Shown here one piece after another: positions 1 to 11,400 of a stretch of 64,000 nt of DNA. The DNA comes from Diplodia intermedia (Eukaryota > Ascomycota > Dothideomycetes > Botryosphaeriales > Botryosphaeriaceae), in NCBI GenBank assembly GCA_021495925.1, contig JAKEKT010000001.1:992001-1056000 (forward strand), read 5' to 3'. A program made the translations under genes and the position numbers. The first letter of the stretch is position 1. Every line of letters starts with the position of its first letter. The notes below the pieces were generated by a model that was not told the DNA's origin, did not search any database, and saw only the letters and a program-made list of their open reading frames with translations.

Positions 1-388
1 CATGTTGGCATTACAGCGTTCCCACAGAAGAACAGAACTCGCGATCACCAGGTATGAGGTATGACGTACCCTACAACATGTCAGTTCACATCGTATACCC
101 TGAACGAGCAAGCAGTGGCCTTCAAGCCGTGGGGCACACCGGTGGTGGATACAGTGAGAAGCGACCACTGCAGACACCACAAAAAGCAGCATAAACTCAC
201 CACACATCCTCTTCCCAACCAAATTTGATCAGCTCCTCATCTGTTCAGTAGCAATCCGATCAGCGACATCCCGAACGCTTTCCGTAAGTCACGCTGGCCA
301 TAGCGAGCGACGTACTCTCAACCTTGTCTTTGCCGACGTAGATGAACGCCGCCGGCGACACGGCATTGCTGGTGAAGTAGTAGACCAT
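1..388 (-). CDS. Jlp2/CCDC25-like NFACT-R domain protein (5' part only)
   Basis: Only the first two exons are in the window. Exon 1 is 388-316 and starts MVYYFTSNAVSPAAFIYVGK; exon 2 is 240-201 and reads NEELIKFGWEEDVW. Donors are GTACGT and GTGAGT, and the acceptor is CAG. This matches the start of the CCDC25/yeast Jlp2 family (MVFYFTS..., then ENEDLIKHGWPEDIW in the human protein), which carries an NFACT-R (DUF814) nucleic-acid-binding fold; the cellular role in fungi is poorly known. The next expected block (FHVDKLSSAHVYLR type) is not in bases 1-200, so the second intron runs off the left edge and is at least 200 bases long, against 75 for the first. Start choice is secure because the family begins at this Met. 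Confidence 0.8.
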
Positions 389-967
389 GCCGGGCAAGCG
401 TGTGTCGTGCTCTCTGCTTCGAGGTGTTGGTCCGAAAGAAAGGGGAGGGGTCGGTCTCCGAAGACCAAGTGGAGCGGACCGCAAGGTGTGGTTATGGTCA
501 CTGCCTGAAATTCTTTAGCGCGGGGTGCTGCCGCGACCTGATTGGCCGCAATCCTCACGTGCATGGTGCACTCAATTGATATATTTCTCTATTAAAGTTG
601 CCCCGGGTTTGTTCAACACTGGATAGAATCCCTCGAGGGACACCATGCAGCCGCTTACCGCAATTTGCCAGGGGCGCTTGCATTGTGCCGTGATTTTGAG
701 TCTAATTGAGCCATTAATGTGCCAGTAACTCGTCGTGTACAGTCTTCAGCAGCCTCACGCGAGTAAATGCGCGCCAACAAAGGAAAAAAGTGATATGACT
801 ATACAAATGCATCCCCCTACTCCTCCTCGCTCTATGATGCCAAGGAGAAGAGTAGCAGAAGCATAACGACCAAGGCTGGGCGGCCTCTTTCATCCCAGCT
901 ATCAACACACGTCTGTCTTCCTCCGTCTACGTGCTCTTGAAAATCAAGCCTCCCAGAATGATTCCCT
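389..967. promoter_or_regulatory. Jlp2-like promoter and Rieske gene 3' flank
   Basis: No gene is seen. A TCACGTG box lies at 555-561, about 167 bases upstream of the Jlp2-like start. The half nearest 967 should hold the 3' UTR of the Rieske gene. Short open frames here have no family resemblance. Confidence 0.5.
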
Positions 968-1911
968 CTAACCAATGACAACCTTGCCCTCCTCAGGGAA
1001 GCTGTACTCGGGAACCTCGAGGTTAAGGGGAGCGGGACCCCTGCGGATACGACCGGAGATGTCGTAGTGAGAACCGTGGCAAGGACAGAACCAACCGCCA
1101 AAGTCGCCAGCCTCGCCGATGGGGACGCATCCAAGGTGAGTGCAGACACCTGCAAACAACGTTAGTCGATCGTTGTCCCAAAATTTTCGGGGGCTTCAGT
1201 CGCCTCCGATCATCGGTTCACGTACCAAGCATGATCAACCACTCGGGCTTCTGCACACGATCGCTGTCGGGCTGGGGATCCCGAAGAGCCTCCCACTTGG
1301 CGCCTTCCGCCTCCGAAATCTCGTCGCTGGTACGGTGGCGGATGAAAACGGGCTTGCCTCTCCACTTGATGATGACCTGCGCGATGGTTCAACAACTGAT
1401 ATCCTGACAAAAAAGCTTGCCACACTTACGTTCTTGCCCTCGGGGATGGCACTGAGGTCGATTTCAACCTTAGCCTGGGCCAAGACGTCGGCAGAGGCGG
1501 ACATGTTGACGAGGAAGTCTGACGGATGTCAGATTAGCCACAGCTCCAATGCAATGTCCCATCACTCCAATCCATGAAAAGTCGTTCCCAGGCATCCATA
1601 TCCCCGATGCAGGAGTGCTACCCACCTTGCACGGTGTTCTTCGCGCCCATGGCGGACAGCGCACCCATGGAGCCGACCATGAAGTACTGGATAACCCTGT
1701 TGCCGGTCTCGCCGCTGCTCGAGCGGTACTTCTTCCAGGCGGTGGTGGGAATGCTGGTGGTCTTCTGGGCGCCCTTGAAGGGGTTCTCGAAGGAGGCGGA
1801 CGAGGCAGGGCGGGCTTGCACGGCGGTTGCGGCGGCAGCGCGCACGGCAGGCAATTGCGAGCGCGCGGCGGTGCGGGCCAGCGAGCTGGCAGTCGAGGCG
1901 AGTACCGGCAT
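968..1911 (-). CDS. rip1: Rieske iron-sulfur protein of cytochrome bc1 complex
   Basis: Ubiquinol-cytochrome c reductase iron-sulfur subunit (complex III, mitochondrial inner membrane); it passes electrons from ubiquinol to cytochrome c1. Four exons (1911-1626, 1518-1430, 1376-1226, 1149-968) join in frame to 235 residues, about the usual length with presequence. Residues 1 to about 40 are Ala/Arg/Ser-rich without acids, a mitochondrial presequence. A membrane anchor follows near 75-95 (VIQYFMVGSMGALSAMG). The cluster motifs CTHLGC and CPCHGSH are intact: C178, H180, C197 and H200 are the 2Fe-2S ligands, and C183/C199 would form the disulfide. The Met at 1911 is chosen because residues before it do not look like a presequence. 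It is divergent from the macrodomain gene; a CCAAT box sits upstream. Confidence 0.95.
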
Positions 1912-2252
1912 GGTGGTTGAGCGGAGAGGCGGGCGGGGTTGGATGGAGGCGGGTGGTGCGGAGGATGGGGATGCGACGCTCGAGGTCGAGTTCAATGGTG
2001 TCAATGGCAAGAGGTTACGATTTCTCCCGGTGCCCGGCGCTGATCGTGCAAGCTCTCATTGGCTGGTGCGCGCACGTCCCTTTTACACCCAGCCCTGCTC
2101 CAGCTCCACGGGAGCATTAAATCACCGCTGCTTCTTCACGCCTGCTGGCACATGGCTGAACTGCTATCGCAAAGTCGCTCTCCAGACTAACTTTCTCGCA
2201 TCCCCTTCGGGCCTGCTCCAGAAGATCTCGGCCTACAACCCGGCCTTCAACA
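1912..2252. promoter_or_regulatory. Divergent promoter, rip1 / Poa1-like gene
   Basis: 341 bases shared by two divergently transcribed genes. A CCAAT box in rip1 orientation (ATTGG on the + strand) is at 2058-2062, about 147 bases upstream of the rip1 start. CCAAT boxes are bound by the HAP complex, a known regulator of fungal respiratory genes; that it acts here is inference. Confidence 0.45.
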
Positions 2253-2870
2253 ATGCCGCCGAAGATGGCCTCGCAGCAGGTCAGCGCTTACGACAACGAA
2301 CCCGACCTTCTAGGAGCCTCCCAGAACAAGAAAAACAATGCCCTCGAAGACTCCTCAGATCTGGGCACTCTCAATGTGGAGGAAGTTTCTGGCGACATTT
2401 TCGATGCGCCGCCCAACGCCGTGCTCATACATGCCTGCAACTGCATCGGTGACTGGGGCGCAGGCATCGCCGCTGCCTTCAAGAAGCACTACCCTTCAGC
2501 CCACAAGATTCACCAAGAATTCTGCAAAAAAGGCCCAAACGGCAAAGCCACCACTGCAACTGCGCAGCTGATCTTACCTGTGGATGCTCAACCGTGCCGC
2601 CACTATGTCGGCTGCCTCTTCACCAGCGTATACTTCGGCAAAAGGAGGGACTCGCCAAAGGTTATCCTGGAGAACACGGGCCCGGCGATGGAGAATCTAC
2701 TTAGGCAGATTGCCGAAGAAAGCAAGGTGAAGGAGATCACTGAGTTGCGTATTTGTAAGATCAACTCTGGGCTTTTCAAAGTACCGTGGGAGGATACTTT
2801 GGAGGTCTTGCGGAACATCAAGCTTGAGCAGGGAATGCCTACTACCGTTACAGTTTTCGAGAGACCCTGA
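2253..2870 (+). CDS. ADP-ribose 1''-phosphate phosphatase, macrodomain (Poa1-like)
   Basis: A single-exon, 205-residue protein with one macrodomain from about residue 40 to the end. The ADP-ribose-binding start VSGDIFDAPPNAVLIHACNC is followed by a Gly-rich loop (IGDWGAGIAAAFKKHYP, roughly 65-81) with N63 in the position of the conserved Asn. Yeast Poa1 (177 residues) removes the 1'' phosphate of ADP-ribose 1''-phosphate left by tRNA splicing, and also acts on ADP-ribosylated substrates. Orthology is judged from the motif pattern and length only; another macrodomain hydrolase is possible. The 40 residues before the domain are polar and probably disordered. Met1 (2253) and Met5 (2265) are both possible starts. 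Confidence 0.85.
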   Translation: MPPKMASQQVSAYDNEPDLLGASQNKKNNALEDSSDLGTLNVEEVSGDIFDAPPNAVLIHACNCIGDWGAGIAAAFKKHYPSAHKIHQEFCKKGPNGKATTATAQLILPVDAQPCRHYVGCLFTSVYFGKRRDSPKVILENTGPAMENLLRQIAEESKVKEITELRICKINSGLFKVPWEDTLEVLRNIKLEQGMPTTVTVFERP

Positions 2871-3353
2871 TGTGACGGCAGGATAAACTGACTTCTTTTA
2901 CTTTCTCTGGGATGGACTTCACGACCGAGTGCAGCTAGATACCCACCGTTCCGAAGCAGCGAGCTATCACGATATAATGAGTCTCAATACCAGGAATTTT
3001 ACCTCCCATGGCCACTTTCGCGATCAGGAGCATTTATCAGTATCACGTTCACGCTCAAATCCTCCCGCCAATGGCATACGACGGAATAAAGTGTTCTTGT
3101 GATATTCGATTTTTCGCTGAAAGCATCTTTGATTAGTGCATAGCATGGAACGGCAAAAATTAGAATGTGTCATTCATAAAACCTAGACCCTCGAAGAATG
3201 CTGGATGCAAATAGAAAAATAGCAAACAGACCATGCATCCACATCGGCTGGAGTGCAACGCCTCAAAGAACTCCTATTCCAGAGCCTAATCGCATACGCC
3301 GCCTGCCACTATCATTGGTTTCTCGTTGTCTGCCTAATCGCCGACGATGACTC
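2871..3353. other. Convergent 3' flanks
   Basis: 483 bases between the ends of two convergent genes. AT-richer than its surroundings, as expected for 3' UTRs; no open frame or repeat of note. Confidence 0.5.
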
Positions 3354-4043
3354 TTAGTCGTGCGTCTGGACCTTATGGTCGCCCTTGACGGCCTCCGCGT
3401 ACGTCGGCGGGGGCTGGCTCGCACTCCCTTCGCCACCATCACCAGGTTGGGATGCCCGCGGTGGCGGCGCGCTGCTGCCTTGCTTGGCCACCGACCTTCC
3501 CTCCTCGGCCCAGGGGTTTTCGACGCCATTGTGCTGTCCATGGAACTGCTGGCTCGGAACCGCGCCATAGTTCGGGCCGGCCGGGTGGCTGCGGTACTGT
3601 TGCTGGTTGTTGCCCCGCGATGGGGGACCTCGGCGGCCGTCGGTGCTGGCGTGCGCGACGTAGTAGTAGGTGACGTTGCCATTCTCTGAGTCGGCCACAC
3701 GCTCGTACTCGTCGCGCTCTGGGTACGCCCAGATGATGTACCAGGCGTGCAGGAGGCCGGGGAGGAGGCCGAGGCAGCAGAGGGCGATATTGACGAGCGA
3801 GTCGGCGCTGCAGATGCCGCGCTTGACCCAGACTGTTGGCACCGGTGAGCGTTCATCCCAAGGCTTCTTAAACTATGAGAGTGCAAGTATTTGGTGTAAG
3901 AGAGGAATGTGGCGGGTGCGCTGATTGTGGATGCGGGTGCCTGTGCGCGGTTGCGACAGCGGGGATGCTCGGTGGAGAGACTGACCTGCGACGGGTGGGA
4001 AGAGGATGGCCAGAAGGGCCAGGAATATGTCAGAGCCGCACAT
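3354..4043 (-). CDS. Sna3/Sna4-like Pmp3 (UPF0057) family membrane protein
   Basis: Two exons (4043-3986 and 3832-3354) give 178 residues. The first 55 or so are a Pmp3/UPF0057 module: hydrophobic stretch FLALLAILFPPVAVWVKRG, then a second membrane segment SLVNIALCCLGLLPGLLHAWYIIW. The splice joins GTCGCAG to TCTGGG and restores the FPPVAVWVKRG family motif exactly. A polar tail of about 120 residues follows, rich in Gln, Pro and Gly. It includes a YYY patch and near the end a PPTY motif (residues 161-164), the PPxY class bound by Rsp5-type ubiquitin ligases. Yeast Sna3 and Sna4 have the same plan and travel to the vacuole with Rsp5. Plain Pmp3 is only about 55 residues, so this is the extended subfamily. 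Function in this fungus is inferred. Confidence 0.88.
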
Positions 4044-4607
4044 AGCGACGGCTTTGTGGGGTTGTGCAGAGTACCCGGTTCGGTCGGTAGTGTTGAGGTC
4101 GTCAGAGGAGCGAACTGGTGGTGCCTTGCAGGTCGGATGTCTGGGGTAGGTAACTGGCGCATGACGAGGGCGGGCAATGACGCAGAAGCGCTGTGCACCG
4201 CCACACTTGTACTTTCGGCCTGCTTCCACGGCAACCTTGCTACATCGCGTCACGAGTTGCTCGTATCTAGCGCGTCGTTGCTTAAACGCGCATAAACGGT
4301 TTTGCGAGCAAGTTACTGGGACCTAGCCTTTTTGCTGTTCGGCCGCTACGGGACAAAGGAAACGGAGTATTTGCATCCTCTATGAGTATCGACATGCGTT
4401 CAACTGCTCAGTCCAGATCCGTTCGGTGCTCGGCTGGATTGCTCTGAGGTGTTCTTTTGGATTGTTTTCTTCTGTTTCTGCGTCTTATTACCCTGCTAGT
4501 GACGTCACTTCAACAGTCATTTATTGTGAGACTAGGGCCCCCATGCTTTCGCGGATTTCATCTTTGTCTATAGCAAGATCGCATGGACTCGACAACAGAG
4601 CGCCCCG
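4044..4607. other. Sna-like gene promoter and chorismate mutase 3' flank
   Basis: 564 bases between two genes on the same strand. It should hold the promoter of the Sna3/4-like gene and the 3' UTR of chorismate mutase. No distinctive box was recognised. Confidence 0.4.
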
Positions 4608-5542
4608 CTATTCCCATTGAGTGCCTTTCAGGCGTTGCATCAGGTACTCCACCTCAACATCTTTCGTGAGCGGGATGACATAATCCTGTTGTGATTGTCA
4701 ATGATTGGTGGCTGTTGATGCTCTGAATAGTTGCTCACCTTGTACATAGCCACGACAGCATCTACATTGATCTTGGGCGGCGCAGCGGTGGGGTTCTCAG
4801 GGTCATTTCCGTAGTTGGTTGCCTTCTTGCGGAGCCTCTCCAACACCTTCTTCTCCACCGCGGCATCGGTGATAGCCTCGTCGATGCCCTTCCGATCCTC
4901 TGCCTTGATGAGCTGCACAAAGCGGTCCGTCTCCTTCCTGAACTTGGACTCGGCGACGAATTTGCCGTAGTGAATACGGCGTGACAGCGCCTGCAGGCAG
5001 GCAATGTCGTTCACCGCCGTAGAGCCAAAGTGCTGGCTTGACTCATTGCCGTCGACTTTTGCACAGGCAGCGGGGAGGATGTTGCTGATGTACACCTCTT
5101 TCAGTCTGCCGTTGACGTTCACGTCATTAGGATGCAGCACGGGCGGGTAGTCCAAAGGCTTGAGGATCGGCGAGAGCAGAGCTTCGGGGAAGAAAGGGTA
5201 CTCATCCGGGGCTTGGTAGCGGCGGACGCGCGAGTGGACCTTCTCCTGCTCACAGAGGAGCCAATCCAAGAAGCTTAGAGGGCTGTTGGGAACCTGGATT
5301 GCGCCGGGGGTATAGATGGAGCGGTTGAGCGGGAATTGCACGCGCTCGATGAGATAGATGGTGATGGTATCCTCCAGACGGCTGCGAACGCGGGTTAGCG
5401 AGCCGCCGGAGTGTCGGGTTGGCGTGGCTGCGATTGCGGCGGGCGCTCAGATTGTGGGGAATTTTACACACATCAGAGTCGAGCGGATGTTGGCCAGGTC
5501 CAAGACCTCGTCGGCGCTGGTCAGACCTACGGCGGTGTCCAT
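4608..5542 (-). CDS. aro7: Chorismate mutase (AroQ, eukaryotic type)
   Basis: Converts chorismate to prephenate, the first committed step to phenylalanine and tyrosine. Three exons (5542-5472, 5381-4739, 4685-4608) join in frame to 263 residues; yeast Aro7 has 256. The fold is all-alpha, and the active-site residues of yeast Aro7 have clear counterparts: R20 (in NIRSTLIRLED), R159 and K170 (in SRRIHYGKFVAESKF), and E249 (in TKDVEVEYL). The segment FLDWLLCEQEKVHSRVRRYQ is typical of the allosteric fungal enzyme, which is inhibited by tyrosine and activated by tryptophan. The last exon encodes only 25 residues but carries the catalytic Glu, so the splice is functionally required. The gene is divergent from mdv1. 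Confidence 0.95.
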
Positions 5543-5894
5543 GTTTGGGAGAGACAGCGGCCGGACGCGGAGGAAGTCGTCGAATGGCTGTGGACCATGA
5601 CTGGCGTGCAGCGGGTACCCAGCTATGTTGTTGCGCGGTGCCTTCTGTGCCGCGCCGAGCGAGTCGCGCGCGCACGAGGGCGGCAGGCGGGACCGAGGCC
5701 GGGATGGGTGCAGCTTGACGGCCTGCCAGCTTTACTGTTGCAAACACCACCAACACGCCCTCCGCATACGCCAGGCGCCTCCGTGGCCCCCACACATCTG
5801 TCCCGCGACCACGAGAGGAGCCATGTTCGCCGCCTGTTGAGTCCGCAGCATATCGCCACCCTGTGTCTTTTCAGCACGCATCCCACCGCCGCCC
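5543..5894. promoter_or_regulatory. Divergent promoter, aro7 / mdv1
   Basis: 352 bases, GC-rich, shared by two divergent genes. No Gcn4/CpcA-type TGACTCA box was seen, although the aro7 side might be expected to have one. Confidence 0.4.
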
Positions 5895-8017
5895 ATGGCA
5901 AACACCTCCGCCGGGGATCGGGGCAGGTCAGGCACACGCCCCAGAGCACTCTCCGAGGACTTTGATGATGATGATGACTTCGGCTCGACCGTATGTGCCC
6001 TGCGGCTAGACTCAATTGCGCGTGCTGCCCTCTAACGTCACAGCAGTCAAGACATCTAGAAGCTTTTGGGCGAAAAGTCACCGCGACCGCAAACCACCTC
6101 ATCGGCCCGTTGGGAGAAGCCGGCGTCAGCCAGCATTACCACAATGCTCTCGGCGAAATCCATCGTGAGCTACGGCGACCTGGCATACAACGGTCCGTCT
6201 TCAACCTTGCGCAGGCTACACCAAGAGAACTCGTGCGCTCAAAGCTGTCCGTGTCTGAGATCCAACAACGCGCCTTGACCTATCTCCCCGACGAACTCCT
6301 CGCAGATATACCGGAATCTAATCCGACATACTCGCTTTTCCAAGGGTTCCAGGCTACCTTGCCCGAGGAAGAAAAAGCACAAAAGAAGAGGCACGGACCG
6401 CGTCATAACTCAAAAGGACAGCGCTTGATTGGCGACCAGGACACCGACGAGGAGAATGTGCCGCCATCGCTGCAAAAGCTGAAGAATGAGAAGTCAGGGC
6501 TGGCTCATCGTCTGGAAATGATGAGTGTGCGGAAAAACATGTGCAGCACAGAAATCCGGGAAATCGACAACAAGATTTACAACCTGAATACAATGCGCAA
6601 GATAGTCCTCGACAGGCTTGCAGCGTTGGAGGACGAGGAAGCGGAGCTTGAGCATGAGCTCAACGACGTGGAGAATAAACTTGAAGACGCGCAGGAGGAG
6701 CTTGAGGACCAGGCCGCTCTCTCGCAAAAGTCTCCAGTGACGCCGGTCGCACCGGACTCGGACCACAGCAACGAGGGATCTCCTGGCTTCATGTCGGAGT
6801 CTATTTACGAGAAGCTGCCGTCACGATCTCCCAGGACTGGCAGGAAGCGGAAAACCCACCGACGGATATCCATGCCCGTCCTGCATGAACATTTGGAGCC
6901 TGGCTCGAAGATTAAGGAACTTGCCGGGCATACGGATATCGTGACTGCTTTGGATTTTGACATGCCTTTCGGGACCATGGTGACTGCCGCTTTGGACGAC
7001 ACGGTGCGCGTTTGGGACCTGCACGCTGGGCGTTGTATGGGAATGCTGGATGGTCATCTGTCATCTGTCCGCTGTCTGCAAGTCGAAGATCACATCGTCG
7101 CGACTGGATCCATGGACGCAACTATTCGTCTTTGGGATCTTAGCCGCGCCGAATACGCACCCCGGGACAACCGCATCAACAAGGATGGGGAGGAGGATGA
7201 TGAGGATGCATTGGGGTTCGAGAACCCTGAAGATGCTCCGCCACCGCCACCACCGACCAGCATGCAGGAGTGCCCTCTGTTCACTCTCGATGCGCACGTC
7301 GCGGAGGTCACGGCTCTGCACTTCAGGGGTGATACCCTAGTGTCAGGCTCGGCTGATAAGACTCTGCGCCAGTGGGATCTGACGAAGGGACGATGTGTGC
7401 AAACGCTGGATGTGCTTTGGGCAGCTGCTCAGGCATCATCCACCATGACCCCGGCAGATGGGTGGCGACAAACAGGTCGTGTGCCGGATGCGTCTGCGGA
7501 CTTTGTTGGCGCTTTACAGTGCTTTGATGCGGCTTTGGCGTGCGGTACTGCAGATGGCATGGTTCGTCTGTGGGATCTAAGGAGCGGTCAAGTCCACAGG
7601 AGCCTTGTGGGCCACACTGGTCCAGTGACGGCGCTCCAGTTCGACGATGTGCACTTGGTGACTAGCAGTCTGGACAGGAGTATTCGGGTAAGTCGCCATG
7701 GAAAAGACAGTTGTGCGAGACACGATATCTAACGGAAGCAGATTTGGGATCTCCGGACTGGTTCGATTTTTGATGCATATGCGTACGATAACCCTGTCAC
7801 AAGCATGGCGTTCGACACACGGAGAATCGTGGCGGCAGCCGGTGAGGATGTGGTCAAGGTGTATGACAAAACGGACGGTAGACACTGGAACTGCGGCCCT
7901 GGTGCGGTAGAGGACGAACCGGCGGCGCCGCTTTCGGCCATCGAAAAGGTCCGGATCAGGGAAGGATACCTGATTGAAGGCCGCAAGGATGGCGTTGTTG
8001 GCGTTTGGTCCTGCTAA
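5895..8017 (+). CDS. mdv1: Mitochondrial division protein 1 (WD40 fission adaptor)
   Basis: Adaptor linking Fis1 on the mitochondrial outer membrane to the dynamin Dnm1 during fission. Three exons: 5895-5990, about 6047-7687 and 7742-8017, 670 residues. The exon 2 acceptor is ambiguous by one CAG, changing only one Gln. The N-terminal part (about 35-170) carries family blocks HLEAFGRKVT, TPRELVRSKLS and ALTYLPDELLADIP. A coiled coil follows around 195-255 (LEDEEAELEHELNDVENKLE), then a linker and a C-terminal WD40 propeller from about 325 with clear repeats (VRVWDLHAG, IRLWDLSRA, LRQWDLTKG, VRLWDLRSG, IWDLRTGSI). This order matches Mdv1 of Aspergillus. One propeller loop holds an acidic and poly-Pro insert (residues about 420-440). 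The last intron falls inside a WD repeat. Confidence 0.92.
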
Positions 8018-8499
8018 ATCGGCCTGGCGCGGGATGCGAGGATCTGTACAGTACAATGGGCATTTTTCTAGGCGTCGTTGATGCTGTGGGTACATTAGCG
8101 GGGCAACATGCTTACTTGTACGAATTTGAGACGCTTTAAGATCCTCCGCTCGCACGCTGAAGGAAAAAAAGAATTGCACATAAAGTCTGTGTCATGTGTC
8201 CACCGCACAGTTGTGAGAACGTACCGTAGTATGTAGTGTGGTGGAATGCCAAGCGGCCCTGGCGTTGAAGCGTCACGTGCGGACGGGCCGAAGGTGGGAT
8301 CGCCCGGGCCACATCAAAGCTTGGGCAGGTGCGAGCTCGTCTGCATCTTTTTTGCCAATACATTTTCCCCGTCCAGGGAACTCCCGCCACTTGCCCTCAC
8401 CCAAGTGCTGCCCTTCCTTTTCCCCATATACAATACCCCATTCCCTTCTCAGTTGTCACTTTAGCGCCTGCGTTTTCCCCAGGTTTTTACGTCGCCAAT
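8018..8499 (+). promoter_or_regulatory. rpo41 promoter region
   Basis: 482 bases between mdv1 and rpo41. A TCACGTG box is at 8273-8279, about 220 bases upstream of the chosen rpo41 start. The open frame continues upstream to 8329 without a stop, but that part lacks presequence character and is taken as 5' UTR. Confidence 0.5.
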
Positions 8500-11400
8500 A
8501 TGCTCGCACAAGTTGCGCGACGCCGCTCACGGCGCGACGCATGCCGCCGCCTTTCGCGCGTCGCAAACCAGCTTTACCTCCCGTGGCTCTGCCCGGCCTT
8601 GTCCAGAGGCAATTCCTCGCTCAGTCCTATTGCTCGCGACCCAGACAATCGCACCGCGCAACAAAGATCATGCACAATGGCGACCTCACACTCTCGCACC
8701 CTTGCCACCGCCGCCGCCGAAGCCATGAGCCAGATCAAAAACTCTCCCGTCTTCGACCAAATACCTCAGGACCGCCTGTCCCGCGAGCGAGGCTCGCAGA
8801 CCCCCTCCGACCCCTCCCCACTACTCCAATGGAAGGAGGCACGACCGCTGGTGGTCCACGCCTCAGCGGTTGCGCCGCCTCCACGCCTCAATTATTTCAA
8901 TGGCATCGGTGGCGACCCGGCCGAGCTGCACTCGAACTTGCAGGCCTGCTTGCGCGTCGGGCGCCTCGACCGAGCTGCGGCGCTGTTACGGCGGATGCGA
9001 GAGTTGTATAGCCCCAGCGCGCCGGAGTTGCTCGAAGCGAACAATATGTACATGCTGCAGGTGATGGAGCGCGTGTTAGCTAAGCAGCCTGGGTACACGA
9101 TCAACACTTTAAGCGCCTGGTTCGAGAATGAGCTGAGGGACAACGATATTGCGCCGAACTCGGTGACATACACGTGCATGCTGCGCACTGCAATCCTAAC
9201 CCTGGATGGATCCAAGAGGGAAAGGCTGATCAGACGGTACTTGTGGCTTGCGGAACAGTCCGGGGTGCTGGATAGTGTGCTCACGAACGAGGCATGGTCG
9301 GATGATGAGTACGGGATACTGGCAGAGGTTAGACCGGACCTGATCGGGGAGGAACTGCCGGTGGACTCGGAGGAGCCAGAACGTGGCGACTTTGTTGGAG
9401 AGGCTGTGTCTCGGCCATCTCCCATGGACAATGATATCCCGATGGTTAGGGCCGCGGAGCAAAAGGGCGTCGGCCTACAAACGGTCAAGTCCGCTCTATC
9501 AATTTTCTCGAATAGGGAAGAGCTCGAGAAGTCTCTTCCTTATCCCCACGATCTCCACGGCTACACGAAGGAAGAGAAGGATCAGGTATATGCGCGCATG
9601 CGGCAAGATCGTCTTGAAGAGGACACGGTGGATGCAGCCATTGAACGGTGGCGTCAGGAGCATCAAAACATGCAGAAGCTGGGTATCACCTCGGCGTTGC
9701 AAACCAAGCCCATGGAGGCTCTCATGTGGCAGTGGTACAGCGCCATGGTACCATTGTTCAAGCAGGATCTGGAAAACATCAATAAGGCCTACGAAGGGAA
9801 GGAGTTTGGCGATGGTAGAGCCGAGTACATGGTTACCGGACCATTTCTGGAAGCTTTCACTCCGGAGAAACTGGCCGCGACGTCGCTCATTGTCACAGTT
9901 TCCGCATTCGGTTCCTCCGAGCATTTCGACGGCATGAAGACTACAAACATGGTCATGGCCATCGGAAAGCAGCTGGCAGCAGAGCACAGACTAATGGTAG
10001 CCCAGAGCGTTCAATCCAACCATTCTATCTACAAGAAAACATCCGCCCGCCGGCTGAGAACTCTGCTCAAGTATTCCAAGGCGATTAATCTGGACCAGAC
10101 GAAGCCTTCGAACGACACCAAGGACGGAGAGGATGTTGTTTCCAAGGACGGAGAGGATGTTTCCAAGGACGGAGAGGATGTTGTTTCCAAGGACGGAGAG
10201 GATGTTTCCAAGGACGGAGAGGATGTTGTTTCCAAGGACGGAGAGGATGTTTCCAAGGACGGAGAGGATGTTTCCAAGAACTACGAGGATTTGAGAGACT
10301 TGGAGTGGGCGCCTATGATCAAGGCCAAGGTAGGGGCTATTTGCTTGTCTAGGATCCTTGAGGCTACCAAGATTCCTGTTACACGTGAAGAGAAAGAGAC
10401 TCGAAGGAAGCTCACTTCTACTGAGCCAGCTTTCCATCATGTCACGATGTACGTGGCTGGTCGAAGGTCTGGCATGATCCGAGTGCATGATAAGGTGGTG
10501 GACAAACTCAAGAGGGAGCCTCTCCGTGGTTCTTTTGGCACAAAGTATCCTATGGTTGTGGAGCCTTTGCCCTGGACAGGGTATAGAAAAGGAGGGTTTC
10601 TTCGTTACCCGGAGCCCCTCATCAAAGAGAAGAAGTCGGACGACTCCCAGCGAATCTATGCCAAGGCAGCGATCGAAAAGGGCGATATGAACCAGGTCTT
10701 AGCCGGTCTTAGCGTGCTCGGTAAAACGGCGTGGAAGGTCAATAGGGATGTACTCAAGGTGGTCGTCGAGGCCTGGAACACGGGCGAGCCGGTTGCGGGG
10801 ATTGCGCCAGAGAACCCGAAGATGGATGTCCCACCAGAGCCAGGCCCAGGAGCCACAAAGAAAGAGATTGCGGATTGGATTTCGGAGAAGCGAAAGATCG
10901 AGAACGCGAAGAGCGGCTACCACTCGCAACGTTGTTTTCAGAACTTCCAGCTCGAGGTTGCTCGCGCCTTCAGGGACGAAATCTTCTACTTTCCGCACAA
11001 CATGGACTTCCGTGGCCGCGCCTATCCCATTCCCCCGCTGCTCAACCATCTGGGTGCCGATCTTGCACGCGGACTGCTCACTTTCGGAAAGGGCAAGGAA
11101 TTGGGTGCCGTGGGGCTCTCATGGCTCAAGATCCATCTTGCAAACGTTTTCGGATACGACAAGGCCAGCTTAACAGATCGAGAAGCATTCGCCATGGAAC
11201 ACATCCAGGACATATATGACTCTTGCGAGAACCCATTGACAGGTCGAAGATGGTGGCTCCAAGCCGAAGATCCTTGGCAGTGCCTCGCCACCTGCTTCGA
11301 ACTGAAGCACGCCTTAGATTCCCCCGATCCCTCGAAATATGTATCTTATCTACCGGTTCACCAGGACGGAACCTGCAACGGCCTTCAGCACTACGCCGCC

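Noticed and set aside
1574..2452. 292-codon + strand frame across rip1 exon 1 and the macrodomain gene start
   Set aside because: Antisense to a certain gene and out of frame with the other; no domain.
8329..8499. Upstream extension of the rpo41 frame by 57 codons
   Set aside because: The added residues lack presequence character, whereas the Met at 8500 is followed at once by an Arg-rich presequence.
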